DNA of 64,000 nt from Barrientosiimonas humi (GTDB lineage Bacteria; Actinomycetota; Actinomycetes; Actinomycetales; Dermatophilaceae). The DNA is taken from assembly GCF_006716095.1 (NCBI RefSeq), contig NZ_VFOK01000001.1, forward strand, positions 3,007,375 to 3,071,374, read 5' to 3'. This document shows positions 16,746 through 24,958 of this stretch, piece after piece. The translations under genes were made by a program, and so were the position numbers. Below the pieces are notes generated by a model. That model searched no databases. It was not told where the DNA came from and saw nothing but the letters and a program-made list of their open reading frames with translations. Each line of letters opens with the position of its first letter. Within the stretch, counting starts at the first letter, position 1.

Positions 16746-18023
16746 ATGGCGGACTGGCGGCGCAGCTTCTGGGAGAACGACTTCACCGGCGGCCCTCGAC
16801 GCGACCGGCGCTCCGGGCACTATCAGGCGTACCTTCCTGACCGCCTGTCCGGAGCCCCCCTGTCCACCGATGCCGCCGTCGACCGAGCTGTCGCCCGAGC
16901 CGAGGCCGCCGTGCGCGCGCTCGACCGCGAGGGACGCGATCTGGCCGGAATCTCCCGCTTCCTGCTCCGCTCGGAGGCCATCGCCTCCTCGCGCATTGAG
17001 GGCATCGCCCCGTCGCCCAGGCAGGTCGCCCTGGCCGAGCTGGGACAGACCGAGGTCGTGCGCGGTGTCAGCGAGCCGGCGCGGCTGGTCGCCAACAACA
17101 TGACGGTCGTGCGGGAGGCCACCACTCGACTGCACGAAGCCGACACGGTCGTCCTGGCTGACCTCGTCGCGCTGCAGCGCGCGCTCCTGCTGGACGAACC
17201 ACACCTGCACGGTGTTCGCACGCGGCAGAACTGGATCGGAGGATCCGACCACCACCCGCTCGACGCGCAGTTCGTCCCACCCCCGCCAGAGCTCGTGCCG
17301 GAGCTGCTTGACGATCTTCTCGGCTACCTCGCGGGGGCCACGCACTCGCCGCTGGTCCAGGCGGCCTTGGTGCACGCTCAGTTCGAGACCATCCACCCGT
17401 TCTCCGACGGCAACGGTCGCGTGGGACGCGCGCTGATCCACACCGTCCTCGCGCGCCGCGGCCTCACGTCCGACGCCGTCCTCCCGGTGAGCCTCGTCCT
17501 GTCCACGCTGCGCGAGGCCTATGTGGAAGGACTCACCGCCTATCGCTACACGGCACCAGCAGGCTCCGACGAAGCGATGGCCGCCCGGTCGGCCTGGGTC
17601 GGGATGTTCGCGGGGGTCGCCGTCGAAGCAGCGGCCCAGGCACGACAGTTAGCCGCGGAGCTACGCGAGGTCCGGGCCGACTGGGTCGCCAGGTTGACCG
17701 AGCGCCGGTCTGGTCGGCGGGCACTCCGCAGCGACTCGGCGACAGCCGCGATCCTCGAGGAGCTCCCCGCCACCCCCGTGCTCACCATCCAGACGGTCGA
17801 GCGCATCCACGCGGTTTCGCGTCAGGCCGCCGGTCGAGCTCTGGAGGAGCTGCGTGCCGCCGAGATCCTCCAGACCAAGACCATCGGACCGGGACGAACG
17901 GCGTACGTCGCGCCAGACGTCCTCGAGCTGATCACGTGGGCGGAGCGTCGGCTGGCGAGCACTCGGTTCGACACGCGGGAGAGCCCGCCGCACGCGGGGG
18001 TGCCTGCGCCGCCCGGGCAGTAA
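16746..18023 (+). CDS. Fic-domain AMP-transferase with C-terminal winged helix
   Basis: The 425-residue protein contains the Fic catalytic motif HPFSDGNGRVGR starting near residue 217, complete with the His, acidic and Arg residues needed for nucleotide transfer. An N-terminal inhibitory helix of the S-x-x-x-E-G type (SSRIEGI, near residue 82) marks it as a self-inhibited class II Fic protein. The C-terminal ~80 residues form a winged helix (VLTIQTVERIHAVSRQAAGR, then ALEELRAAEIL), a DNA-binding domain common in this subfamily. Family members AMPylate proteins or themselves. The perfect palindrome just upstream suggests autoregulation. It is preceded by a 78-bp gap and is convergent with the acyl-CoA ligase. 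Confidence 0.92.
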   Translation: MADWRRSFWENDFTGGPRRDRRSGHYQAYLPDRLSGAPLSTDAAVDRAVARAEAAVRALDREGRDLAGISRFLLRSEAIASSRIEGIAPSPRQVALAELGQTEVVRGVSEPARLVANNMTVVREATTRLHEADTVVLADLVALQRALLLDEPHLHGVRTRQNWIGGSDHHPLDAQFVPPPPELVPELLDDLLGYLAGATHSPLVQAALVHAQFETIHPFSDGNGRVGRALIHTVLARRGLTSDAVLPVSLVLSTLREAYVEGLTAYRYTAPAGSDEAMAARSAWVGMFAGVAVEAAAQARQLAAELREVRADWVARLTERRSGRRALRSDSATAAILEELPATPVLTIQTVERIHAVSRQAAGRALEELRAAEILQTKTIGPGRTAYVAPDVLELITWAERRLASTRFDTRESPPHAGVPAPPGQ

Positions 18024-18038
18024 GCCCCACGTGGCCGG

Positions 18039-19592
18039 TCACCAGAGCCGGTCGCCCCAGTCGTCGCTGTCGCGCAACGGGCGCTTGAGGATCTTGCCGC
18101 CGGGGTTGCGCGGGAGCGGTTCGTCGCGCACGACGGCGTACTGCGGGATTTTGTAGTCGGCGATGCGGCCGCGCAGGTAGGCCAGGACGTTCTGCGGGTC
18201 GACGGTCTGCCCGGGGCGGGGGTAGAGCACCATGCCGACGGCCTCGCCGAGCACCGGGTTGGCGACGCCGACGACCGCGGCCTCGGCGACCCCGGGGGCG
18301 CCGGCGAGGGCGTTCTCGACCTCGACGCTGTAGACGTTCTCTCCGCCGCGGTTGATCATGTCCTTGGCCCGGTCGACGATGTAGACACGGCCCTCGTCGT
18401 CGACCCGCGCGAGGTCGCCCGAGCGCAGCCACCCGTCGACGAACGCCTCGCTCGTCTTCTCCGGCTTGTTCCAGTAGCCCGGGGTGATCGTCGGCCCGCG
18501 CATGAGCAGCTCGCCGACTCCGGTCTCGGGGTCGGTCATGAACAGCGCGAGATCGACAACCGGCACCGGCCAACCCACCGAGTCGGCGTGCTCGGCGGCC
18601 TCCTCGTCGGGCAGCCCGCACGCCAGCGCAGCCGTCTCGGTCATCCCGAAACCGTTGGAAACTCTCGCTTCTGGGAACGCGCGCTTGATCGCGTGCACCA
18701 GCGCCGGGGCGATGGGCGCCCCGCCGTAGCTCGCCCGCCGCACCGAGGAGATGTCGGTGCTCGGGAAGTCGGGGTGGGCGAGCATGAGGCCGTAGATCGC
18801 CGGGACCGTGGTGAGCGCGCTGATCCGCTCCTCCCCCACGGCGCGCAGCAGCCGGCCCACGTCGAGCGCGGGCAGGATGACGGCGGTGCCGCCGACGTAC
18901 AGCGCGGTGAGGAGCTGGGAGTTGCAGCCGGTGACGTGGAAGAGCGGCACCGAGATGAGCGTGCGGTAGGCCTGGCCGGTGACCGCGTCGCGGTCGTCGT
19001 CGGGCGTCGCGCGCAGCATCGACTCGCAGTTGGACAGGAACGCCTCGTGCGTGGTGAGCGCGCCCTTGGGCTGGCCAGTCGTGCCGGAGGTGTAGAAGAT
19101 CGCGGCCACGTCGGCGTGCTCGGGCTCGACGACGACCGGGTCGCCGTCGGGCAGCGGCTCGCCCGGCCGGAAGACGTACGCCGCCGCCGAGTCCTCGAGG
19201 ACGTACGCCACCTCGGGCTCGGCGAAGCGGGTGTTGACCGGCACCACGATCGCGCCGGCGACCATCGACCCGAGGAACGCGAGGGTCCAGTCGGTGCCGG
19301 CCGGGAGCAGGATCGCCGTGCGGTCGCCCGCCTGCACGCCCGCCGCGCGCAGGCCGCCGGCGACCCGCTGCGCGCGCTCCCACAGCCGGCCGTACGTCAG
19401 CCGCCCGCCGTCGAGCTCGACGACCGCCTCGTCGTCGGGGTGGGCCGCAGCGGCGTCGCGCAGCAGGTGGACCATCGAGACCGGCAGCCCGGCGTAGCGC
19501 GTGATGCCGTCGTCGCCCAGCGTCAGGTTGCTGTCGTCGAAACTCGTTGTCCTGCGCGGGATCTCGGCGATCAGGTCGTTGTCGACGGTCAT
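18039..19592 (-). CDS. Class I adenylate-forming acyl-CoA ligase
   Basis: The 517-residue enzyme shows the ANL-superfamily motifs: the P-loop IFYTSGTTGQPKGALTTH, VSNGFGMTETAAL, YWNKPEKTSEAF with WLRSGDLARVDDEGRVY, and the hinge/catalytic DRAKDMINRGGENVYSVEVE with the late lysine in NPGGKILKR. It activates a carboxylic acid to an acyl-adenylate and then transfers it to CoA. The substrate (fatty or aromatic acid) is not evident. The ATG at 19592 overlaps the stop of the phosphotriesterase-like gene (ATGA), so both are probably one transcript and may act on an ester or lactone and its released acid. Confidence 0.9.
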   Translation of the reverse strand: MTVDNDLIAEIPRRTTSFDDSNLTLGDDGITRYAGLPVSMVHLLRDAAAAHPDDEAVVELDGGRLTYGRLWERAQRVAGGLRAAGVQAGDRTAILLPAGTDWTLAFLGSMVAGAIVVPVNTRFAEPEVAYVLEDSAAAYVFRPGEPLPDGDPVVVEPEHADVAAIFYTSGTTGQPKGALTTHEAFLSNCESMLRATPDDDRDAVTGQAYRTLISVPLFHVTGCNSQLLTALYVGGTAVILPALDVGRLLRAVGEERISALTTVPAIYGLMLAHPDFPSTDISSVRRASYGGAPIAPALVHAIKRAFPEARVSNGFGMTETAALACGLPDEEAAEHADSVGWPVPVVDLALFMTDPETGVGELLMRGPTITPGYWNKPEKTSEAFVDGWLRSGDLARVDDEGRVYIVDRAKDMINRGGENVYSVEVENALAGAPGVAEAAVVGVANPVLGEAVGMVLYPRPGQTVDPQNVLAYLRGRIADYKIPQYAVVRDEPLPRNPGGKILKRPLRDSDDWGDRLW

Positions 19593-20557
19593 GCGACCGG
19601 GGTGAAGTATCGGCGCGGGTTGTCGACCAGCATCGTGGTGATGTCCTCCTCCGTGACGCCCTGCGCGCGCAGCGCGGGCAGGACCTCGTCGTGGATGTGG
19701 GTGTAGTTCCAGCGCGGCTGCAGCTGCTCGGGGAGACCGGGCGGGAACCAGTCGATGTAGCAGGAGGCGTCCTGCGCGAGCACGGTGCGCTCGGCGTAGC
19801 CCTTGGCGCACAGCCGGGCGACGGTGTCGACGCGCTGCTCGAACGGCAGCAGGATGTCGAGCCCGAACCGGTCCATCCCGACGTAGGACCCGGCGTCGAT
19901 CAGCCGCTCGAGGTAGTCCAGGTCGGTGGTGTCGCCGCTGTGCCCGATGACGACCTTGGTGAGATCGACGCCACGCTCACGGAACACCCGCTGCACGACC
20001 AGCCCCTGCTGCGACTCGGCGTGGGTGTGCACGGTGATCGGCGCGCCGGTCTGTGCGTGCGCGTCGGCGACCGCGTGCAGCACCCGCTCGACCCCCTCGG
20101 TCAGCCCGTGCGCCTCGATCGCGCACTTGAGGAACGCCGCCTTGATGCCGGTGCCGGCGATGCCCTCGGTGAGGTCCTTCACGAACAGCGGGGTCATCGG
20201 CTCCTCGCCGCCGAGCATGGTGCCGGGGCCGGTCAGCGAGAAGACGAACGGCAGGTCGCGGTAGGTGTAGAGCCCCGTCGCGGGGACGATGTGCAGGTCG
20301 ACCTGCTCGTTGATGCGCGCGACCCGCTCGACGTCGCGGCCGAGCCCGAGCACGGTCGGGTCGACGATGGTGCGCACGCCAGCGTCGGTGAGCGCCCGCA
20401 GCTTGGTGACGGCGTCGTCGAACCGCTGCTGCTCGTCCCAGTGCTCGGGGTAGTTGCGCCGGTACTCCTCGTTGACCACGAACACGTGCTCGTGCATGAG
20501 CGTCGGTCCGAGATCGTCGACGTCGACCGGACCACGGATCGTGCTCACCGTCGCCAC
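19589..20557 (-). CDS. Phosphotriesterase-family metal hydrolase (possible lactonase)
   Basis: This 322-residue TIM-barrel enzyme carries the binuclear metal ligands expected for the family. They are HxH in TLMHEHVF near residue 21, the bridging lysine in GIKAAFLKCAIEAHG, histidines in ITVHTHAES and VVIGHSGDTTD, and a late aspartate in VLAQDASC. Bacterial members are phosphotriesterases or, more often, lactonases. The GTG at 20557 (MATVSTIRGPV) is selected because a GGAGG lies seven bases upstream; an upstream start at 20632 would overlap the intergenic promoter. It heads a two-gene unit with the acyl-CoA ligase. Confidence 0.88.
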   Translation of the reverse strand: MATVSTIRGPVDVDDLGPTLMHEHVFVVNEEYRRNYPEHWDEQQRFDDAVTKLRALTDAGVRTIVDPTVLGLGRDVERVARINEQVDLHIVPATGLYTYRDLPFVFSLTGPGTMLGGEEPMTPLFVKDLTEGIAGTGIKAAFLKCAIEAHGLTEGVERVLHAVADAHAQTGAPITVHTHAESQQGLVVQRVFRERGVDLTKVVIGHSGDTTDLDYLERLIDAGSYVGMDRFGLDILLPFEQRVDTVARLCAKGYAERTVLAQDASCYIDWFPPGLPEQLQPRWNYTHIHDEVLPALRAQGVTEEDITTMLVDNPRRYFTPVA

Positions 20558-20684
20558 TACCGCCTCCTCGCGCTGGCCTGCTCCCGTGCTATCACCCCGG
20601 CGCTCCCGGTGGGGAACGAACGGGGTGGCCACTCACACCCTGAGACGACTCGCGCGTACGCCATGGGCCCCTGACACTGGACGG

Positions 20685-21707
20685 GTGCACATCGGCATCC
20701 TGACCAGCGGCGGCGACTGTCCCGGCCTCAACGCAGTGATCCGGGGGGCGGTCATCAAGGGCACCCGCATCCACGACCGGTCGTTCGTGGGGATCCGCGA
20801 CGGCTGGCGCGGCCTCGTCGAGGACGACTGCTTTCCGTTGAAGCGCAAGCGAGTTCGCGGCCTGTCGGGAATGGGCGGCACGATCCTCGGCACGTCCCGC
20901 ACGAACCCGTACGAGGGTGGCGGCCCCGAGCGGGTGCGCGAGGTCATGGCGAGGAACGACATGGACTCGCTCATCGCGATCGGCGGCGAGGGCACGCTCA
21001 CCGCCGCACGGCGCCTCGCCGACGAGGGCATCCACGTGGTCGGGGTGCCGAAGACGATCGACAACGACCTGTCGGCCACCGACTACACCTTCGGCTTCGA
21101 CACCGCCGTGTCGATCGCGACCGAGTCGATCGACCGGCTGCGCACGACCGCCGAGGCCCACCACCGCTGCATGGTCGTCGAGGTCATGGGCCGGCACGTC
21201 GGGTGGATCGCCCTGCACGCGGGGCTCGCGTCGGGCGCGCACGCGATCCTCATCCCCGAGGTCGCGACCACCCTCGACCAGATCACGGAGTGGGTGCTCG
21301 AGGCGCAACGCCGCGGGCGCGCCCCCGTCGTCGTCGTGGCCGAGGGGTTCGTGCTCGACGGCGAGGAAGAAGCCGTCGCGCAGCACGGGCTGGACGCGTT
21401 CGGCCGGCCCCGCCTCGGCGGCGTCGCGCAGCGACTGGCCCCGATGATCGAGGACGCCACGGGCATCGAGACCCGCCAGATGACGCTCGGCCACCTGCAG
21501 CGCGGTGGCAGCCCGACGGCGTACGACCGGGTGCTGGCCACCCGCTTCGGCGTCGGCGCGATCGACGCGGTCGTCGCCGAGCAGTGGGGGACGATGGTGG
21601 CGCTCGACGGGATCGACATCGCCACCGTGTCGCTCACCGACGCCGTCGGCACCCTCAAGACCGTCCCCCGCGCGCGTTACGACGAGGCTGCGATCCTGTT
21701 CGGGTGA
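20685..21707 (+). CDS. pfkA: 6-phosphofructokinase
   Basis: The 340-residue protein has the PFK signatures: LTSGGDCPGLNAVIRGAV at the N-terminus, IAIGGEGTLTAARRLADEG, VVGVPKTIDNDLSATDYTFG with the catalytic TIDND, EVMGRHVGWIALHAGLASGA and LGHLQRGGSPTAYDR. The combination of Gly at the position called 104 in E. coli (GGEG) and Lys at 124 (PKTID) is the pattern of actinobacterial ATP-dependent enzymes; pure PPi enzymes have Asp at 104. The reaction is phosphorylation of fructose 6-phosphate in glycolysis. The GTG start at 20685 is the only one that begins the conserved MHIGILTSGG sequence. Its stop overlaps the next small gene. Confidence 0.93.
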   Translation: MHIGILTSGGDCPGLNAVIRGAVIKGTRIHDRSFVGIRDGWRGLVEDDCFPLKRKRVRGLSGMGGTILGTSRTNPYEGGGPERVREVMARNDMDSLIAIGGEGTLTAARRLADEGIHVVGVPKTIDNDLSATDYTFGFDTAVSIATESIDRLRTTAEAHHRCMVVEVMGRHVGWIALHAGLASGAHAILIPEVATTLDQITEWVLEAQRRGRAPVVVVAEGFVLDGEEEAVAQHGLDAFGRPRLGGVAQRLAPMIEDATGIETRQMTLGHLQRGGSPTAYDRVLATRFGVGAIDAVVAEQWGTMVALDGIDIATVSLTDAVGTLKTVPRARYDEAAILFG

Positions 21708-21964
21708 ACCCCGAGCAGAGTCAGCACCGCACCCGGCGCGACCCCGGTCTGACGTCGGCGTTCACCGGACCGCGCACGTCCACCCCCGCCCTCGTGCTCA
21801 TGCTCGGGCTGGGTCTGCTGCTGCTCGGCTACGCGGGACAGGGGCTCGGCGGCGAGCCGGGCACGGGACTGACGATCACGTACGTCGCGATGACCGTGGC
21901 CGGGCTGGCGCTGCTGGCGGGCGGCGTGAGCGCGACGCTGCGCAAGCTGCGCGCCCGTCGCTGA
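21704..21964 (+). CDS. Small two-helix membrane protein
   Basis: The 86-residue product starts at a GTG that overlaps the phosphofructokinase stop (GTGA). After a polar ~28-residue N-terminus it has two hydrophobic helices (ALVLMLGLGLLLLGYAGQG and TITYVAMTVAGLALLAGGV) and a short basic tail (LRKLRARR), predicting an integral membrane protein. Similar small proteins of unknown function often follow glycolytic genes in actinobacteria, but I cannot name this one. Translation is probably coupled to pfkA. Confidence 0.7.
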   Translation: MNPEQSQHRTRRDPGLTSAFTGPRTSTPALVLMLGLGLLLLGYAGQGLGGEPGTGLTITYVAMTVAGLALLAGGVSATLRKLRARR

Positions 21965-21982
21965 CGCCGCGCCGCTGAGACG

Positions 21983-23446
21983 TCACGGGCGGGCGGCGCC
22001 CCAGCCGAGCAGGGCAGCGATGCCGAGGGCCGAGCGGGGGTCGTACGCGATCCGCCAGGTCCCGCCGTGCACGGCGGTGTGCGACTCGGCCTGGAGCGGG
22101 GTGCCGGGTCGGGCGGCCACGCCACCGGTGTGCAGGTCGTGCACGAGCATCGCCGCCATGAGCGTGCTCGCGGTCGCGGGCTCGAACACCTGGACGCCGA
22201 ACCGGTGAGCGCCCGCGTAGGCCGCGGCGAGCGCCCGGTTCTTGGTCACCGAGCGGGTGCGCGTGGGCGGCGCGACGGTCATCGACACCAGGCGCCCGTC
22301 CGCCGCGGCGGACGTCGCCCGCCACCGGTGAATCCGCTTGGCCAGCAGATAGTTCGGGCCCTGCTGCGGCACGATCGCGTCGGACACGAGCGGCCCGTCG
22401 AGGCCGGGGGCGTACTGCCTGCGCAGCAGCCGGCCGCCCGACGCCGCACGCAGCGGAGCCCGCACGAACCGGGTGAACCCGGCGTCGGCGTACGCCTGCC
22501 GCGACTGCGCGACCGCGTCGCCCGGCACCTCGAAGACGTCGGTCGGCGTGGCGAGGAAGGCCAGCGCCGAGTCGTCTCGCTCGGCCGCGACGCGCTCGGT
22601 CAGCGCGTCGACCGCGGCAGCCAGACGCAGGTTGGTGCCGCCGTCGGCGTAGACGTAGTTGCCGAGCACGAGCGGGCCGTCGACGGTGCCGAGCCAGCGG
22701 GCCACAGCGGCCGGGTCGTGCAGCAGGTCGGCGCCGGCTCGCTGCTCGAGCTCGCCCGTGGAGTCGGCCCCGACCGGAAGCAGCAGCCGGCCCGCGCGCT
22801 CGGTCGCGTCGGCGAGCACGCCGCGCCACAGCTGCGGCCGCGGCAGGTCGACGGCGGCGACGGTCGCGCCCCAGCGCAGCACCGCCCGCAGCGGACCCAT
22901 CTCGGCGCCCGCGCCCAGCACCACGAGGGTGCGGCCCTCGAGCCGCAGCCAGTCGGGGTTGTCCTGCACTCGCCGGACCGCCTCGCGCGCCCCCGGCTCC
23001 ATGACGCCCGCGTCGACCCAGTCGTCGAGCTGTCGCGTCAGCTCCGCGCCACGGATCCGCTTGCCGCGCAACGGGATCGACAGCTCGCGCTCGGGCTCTG
23101 CGCCGCCCTCGACCACCTCGGTGGCGAGCGTGGCTCCCTGCGCGTCGAGCGCCGCGGCCAGCGGCTCGTCGTCGCCGCCGGGCGCCGGCTCCCAGCGCAT
23201 CGCAGAGTGCAGCCGGTCGAGCCCCGCCCGCGCCGACGGGACGGTCCGCTGCGGAGCGTGCGCGGCGATCTCGACGAGACGACGGAAGTGCCCGGGGTAC
23301 GCCGTCCGCCAGGCGGTCTCGCCGCGCACCGCGGCGGCGCTCACCGGGTCGGCCGCCTCGAGCGCCGCGCCGACGACCTCCCGGCCGACCACGCTCGTAC
23401 TCCGTCCGTCCCCGCTCCTCGGGAACACCACACCCGACGTCGTCAT
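21983..23446 (-). CDS. Uncharacterised 487-residue protein with Rossmann-like nucleotide-binding core
   Basis: I do not recognise a characterised family. The visible core is a dinucleotide-binding-like glycine motif (RTLVVLGAGAEMGPLRAVLR) followed by an acidic strand end (ATVAAVDLPRPQLW) about residues 195-230, suggesting NAD(P) or SAM binding. Further conserved-looking stretches are IPLRGKRIRGAELTRQLDDW, LVLGNYVYADGGTNLRLAAA, DAIVPQQGPNYLLAKRIHRW and TRTRSVTKNRALAAAYAGAH. There is no signal peptide and no transmembrane helix. The ATG at 23446 with GAGG a few bases upstream is preferred over an upstream start at 23497. It is convergent with the small membrane protein and divergent from the gene at 23631. 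Confidence 0.7.
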   Translation of the reverse strand: MTTSGVVFPRSGDGRSTSVVGREVVGAALEAADPVSAAAVRGETAWRTAYPGHFRRLVEIAAHAPQRTVPSARAGLDRLHSAMRWEPAPGGDDEPLAAALDAQGATLATEVVEGGAEPERELSIPLRGKRIRGAELTRQLDDWVDAGVMEPGAREAVRRVQDNPDWLRLEGRTLVVLGAGAEMGPLRAVLRWGATVAAVDLPRPQLWRGVLADATERAGRLLLPVGADSTGELEQRAGADLLHDPAAVARWLGTVDGPLVLGNYVYADGGTNLRLAAAVDALTERVAAERDDSALAFLATPTDVFEVPGDAVAQSRQAYADAGFTRFVRAPLRAASGGRLLRRQYAPGLDGPLVSDAIVPQQGPNYLLAKRIHRWRATSAAADGRLVSMTVAPPTRTRSVTKNRALAAAYAGAHRFGVQVFEPATASTLMAAMLVHDLHTGGVAARPGTPLQAESHTAVHGGTWRIAYDPRSALGIAALLGWGAARP

Positions 23447-23630
23447 CCGCTGCCTCAGCTCCTCCTGGCGCCTGGTCGCCGTCTCCGAGCACACCACGCA
23501 CGCCGGGTTACTCGCAGGTAGGAAACGGTGACGAGGCTCATGCGCTCCCGGGGCCGCGATGGCCCTGCGACCCCGCGCGGCTCTGGCATCGTGGAAGAGT
23601 TCTGCAGTCCTGCATCAGGGGAGGCCACCA

Positions 23631-24923
23631 GTGGGCAAGCACAGCGCCGACGAGGCACGGTCCGACGACGCGTCGGTGCCGGTCAAGACCCGCCAGGTGC
23701 GCGGGCCGCGGCCCGGGTACGAGCGCAGCACCGACGAGCCGACGCGTGAGCGCGTGCGCGAGATGCTCTCCCCGCGTGTCGTGGGGATCTTCGTCGCGTG
23801 CTTCCTCCTGCAGGCCGCGTTCATCGCGTCCTACGTCGGCGCGTTCCACGACCCCAAGCCGCAGGGCATCTCGGTCGCGGTCGCCGGGCCGACCACTCAG
23901 TTCGCGACCCAGACGGCGCAGCGGCTCAACGCCCTCCCCGACGGGCCGCTCGAGGCGACGACCGCGACCTCGGCCCAGGACGCGCGCGAGCAGGTGCGCA
24001 CGGGAGAGGTGCAGACGGCGTACATCGTGAACCCGCAGACGACGCAGGACACCCTGCTCGTCGCGACCGCGCACGGGGCGAGCCTCGCCTCCGCGGCGCA
24101 GACCGTGCTGGAGCGGGTCGACGCCAGCCAGCAGCGCACGCTGCGGGTCGAGGACGTCGTGCCCGCGCTGCCCAAGGACGGCCGCGGCCTGACCGCGTTC
24201 TACCTCGTCGTCGGCTGGCTGGTCGGCGGATACCTGATGGCCTCGCTGCTCGGCATCCGCGCGGGCAACCGGTCGCGCAACTTCCGGCGCGCGCTGTGGC
24301 GCCTGGCCGGCGCGGTCGTCTACGCCGCCGCCTCGGGCATCGCCGGCGCGGCCATCGTCGACCTGTGGTTCGAGTCGCTGACCGGGCACTTCTGGCAGAT
24401 CGCCGGGCTCGGCACGCTCGTGGTGCTGGCCGCCGGGTTCTTCACGTACGGCGCGGCCGCGCTGTTCGGCGTCGTCGGCATCGGCCTGGCGATCCTGATC
24501 TTCGTCGTGGTCGGCAATCCCAGCGCGGGCGGGGCGTACTCCTACGAGCTGCTGCCCGAGCCGTGGGCCTCGGTCGGGGCGTGGCTGCCGAACGGTGCCG
24601 GCGTGGACGCCGTGCGCTCGATCGTCTACTTCGGCGGCGAGAGCGTCGGCCGCGACCTGATGGTCCTGCTGGCCTGGATGGTGCTCGGGCTGGTCATCTA
24701 CTTCGGCGTCGCCGCCCGGGTCTACTGGGGCATGAAGCGTGACGTGTGGGGTCCCGGCGACGAGCCGGCGGGGCGGCACCGCAGCGGCGCTGGTGCGGCG
24801 GAGGAGTCCGACGGCGCCGACGACCGGCGCGAGATCGGTGACGGGGACGACGAGGTGGTGGACGAGGAGTCCGGCACCGGCTCGGGCGCCGACTCCGGCG
24901 CGCAGGTGCGCGAGCGCGGTTGA
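23631..24923 (+). CDS. Integral membrane protein, ABC-2/YhgE-type permease-like
   Basis: The 430-residue protein has a cytoplasmic N-terminus of ~45 residues, one helix (VVGIFVACFLLQAAFIASYV), and an extracytoplasmic domain of about 130 residues. About five further helices follow (FYLVVGWLVGGYLMASLLGI, LVVLAAGFFTYGAAALFGVV and others). It ends in an acidic, low-complexity tail. This layout matches DUF3533/YhgE-Pip-like and ABC-2 permease proteins that work with secretion or drug export. No ATPase gene is next to it. The GTG at 23631 is preceded by a GGGGAGG ribosome site. Role is inferred from topology only. Confidence 0.72.
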   Translation: MGKHSADEARSDDASVPVKTRQVRGPRPGYERSTDEPTRERVREMLSPRVVGIFVACFLLQAAFIASYVGAFHDPKPQGISVAVAGPTTQFATQTAQRLNALPDGPLEATTATSAQDAREQVRTGEVQTAYIVNPQTTQDTLLVATAHGASLASAAQTVLERVDASQQRTLRVEDVVPALPKDGRGLTAFYLVVGWLVGGYLMASLLGIRAGNRSRNFRRALWRLAGAVVYAAASGIAGAAIVDLWFESLTGHFWQIAGLGTLVVLAAGFFTYGAAALFGVVGIGLAILIFVVVGNPSAGGAYSYELLPEPWASVGAWLPNGAGVDAVRSIVYFGGESVGRDLMVLLAWMVLGLVIYFGVAARVYWGMKRDVWGPGDEPAGRHRSGAGAAEESDGADDRREIGDGDDEVVDEESGTGSGADSGAQVRERG

Positions 24924-24958
24924 GGCGGCTCGGGCGGGGCGGGGTCTAGCGTGCGGAT

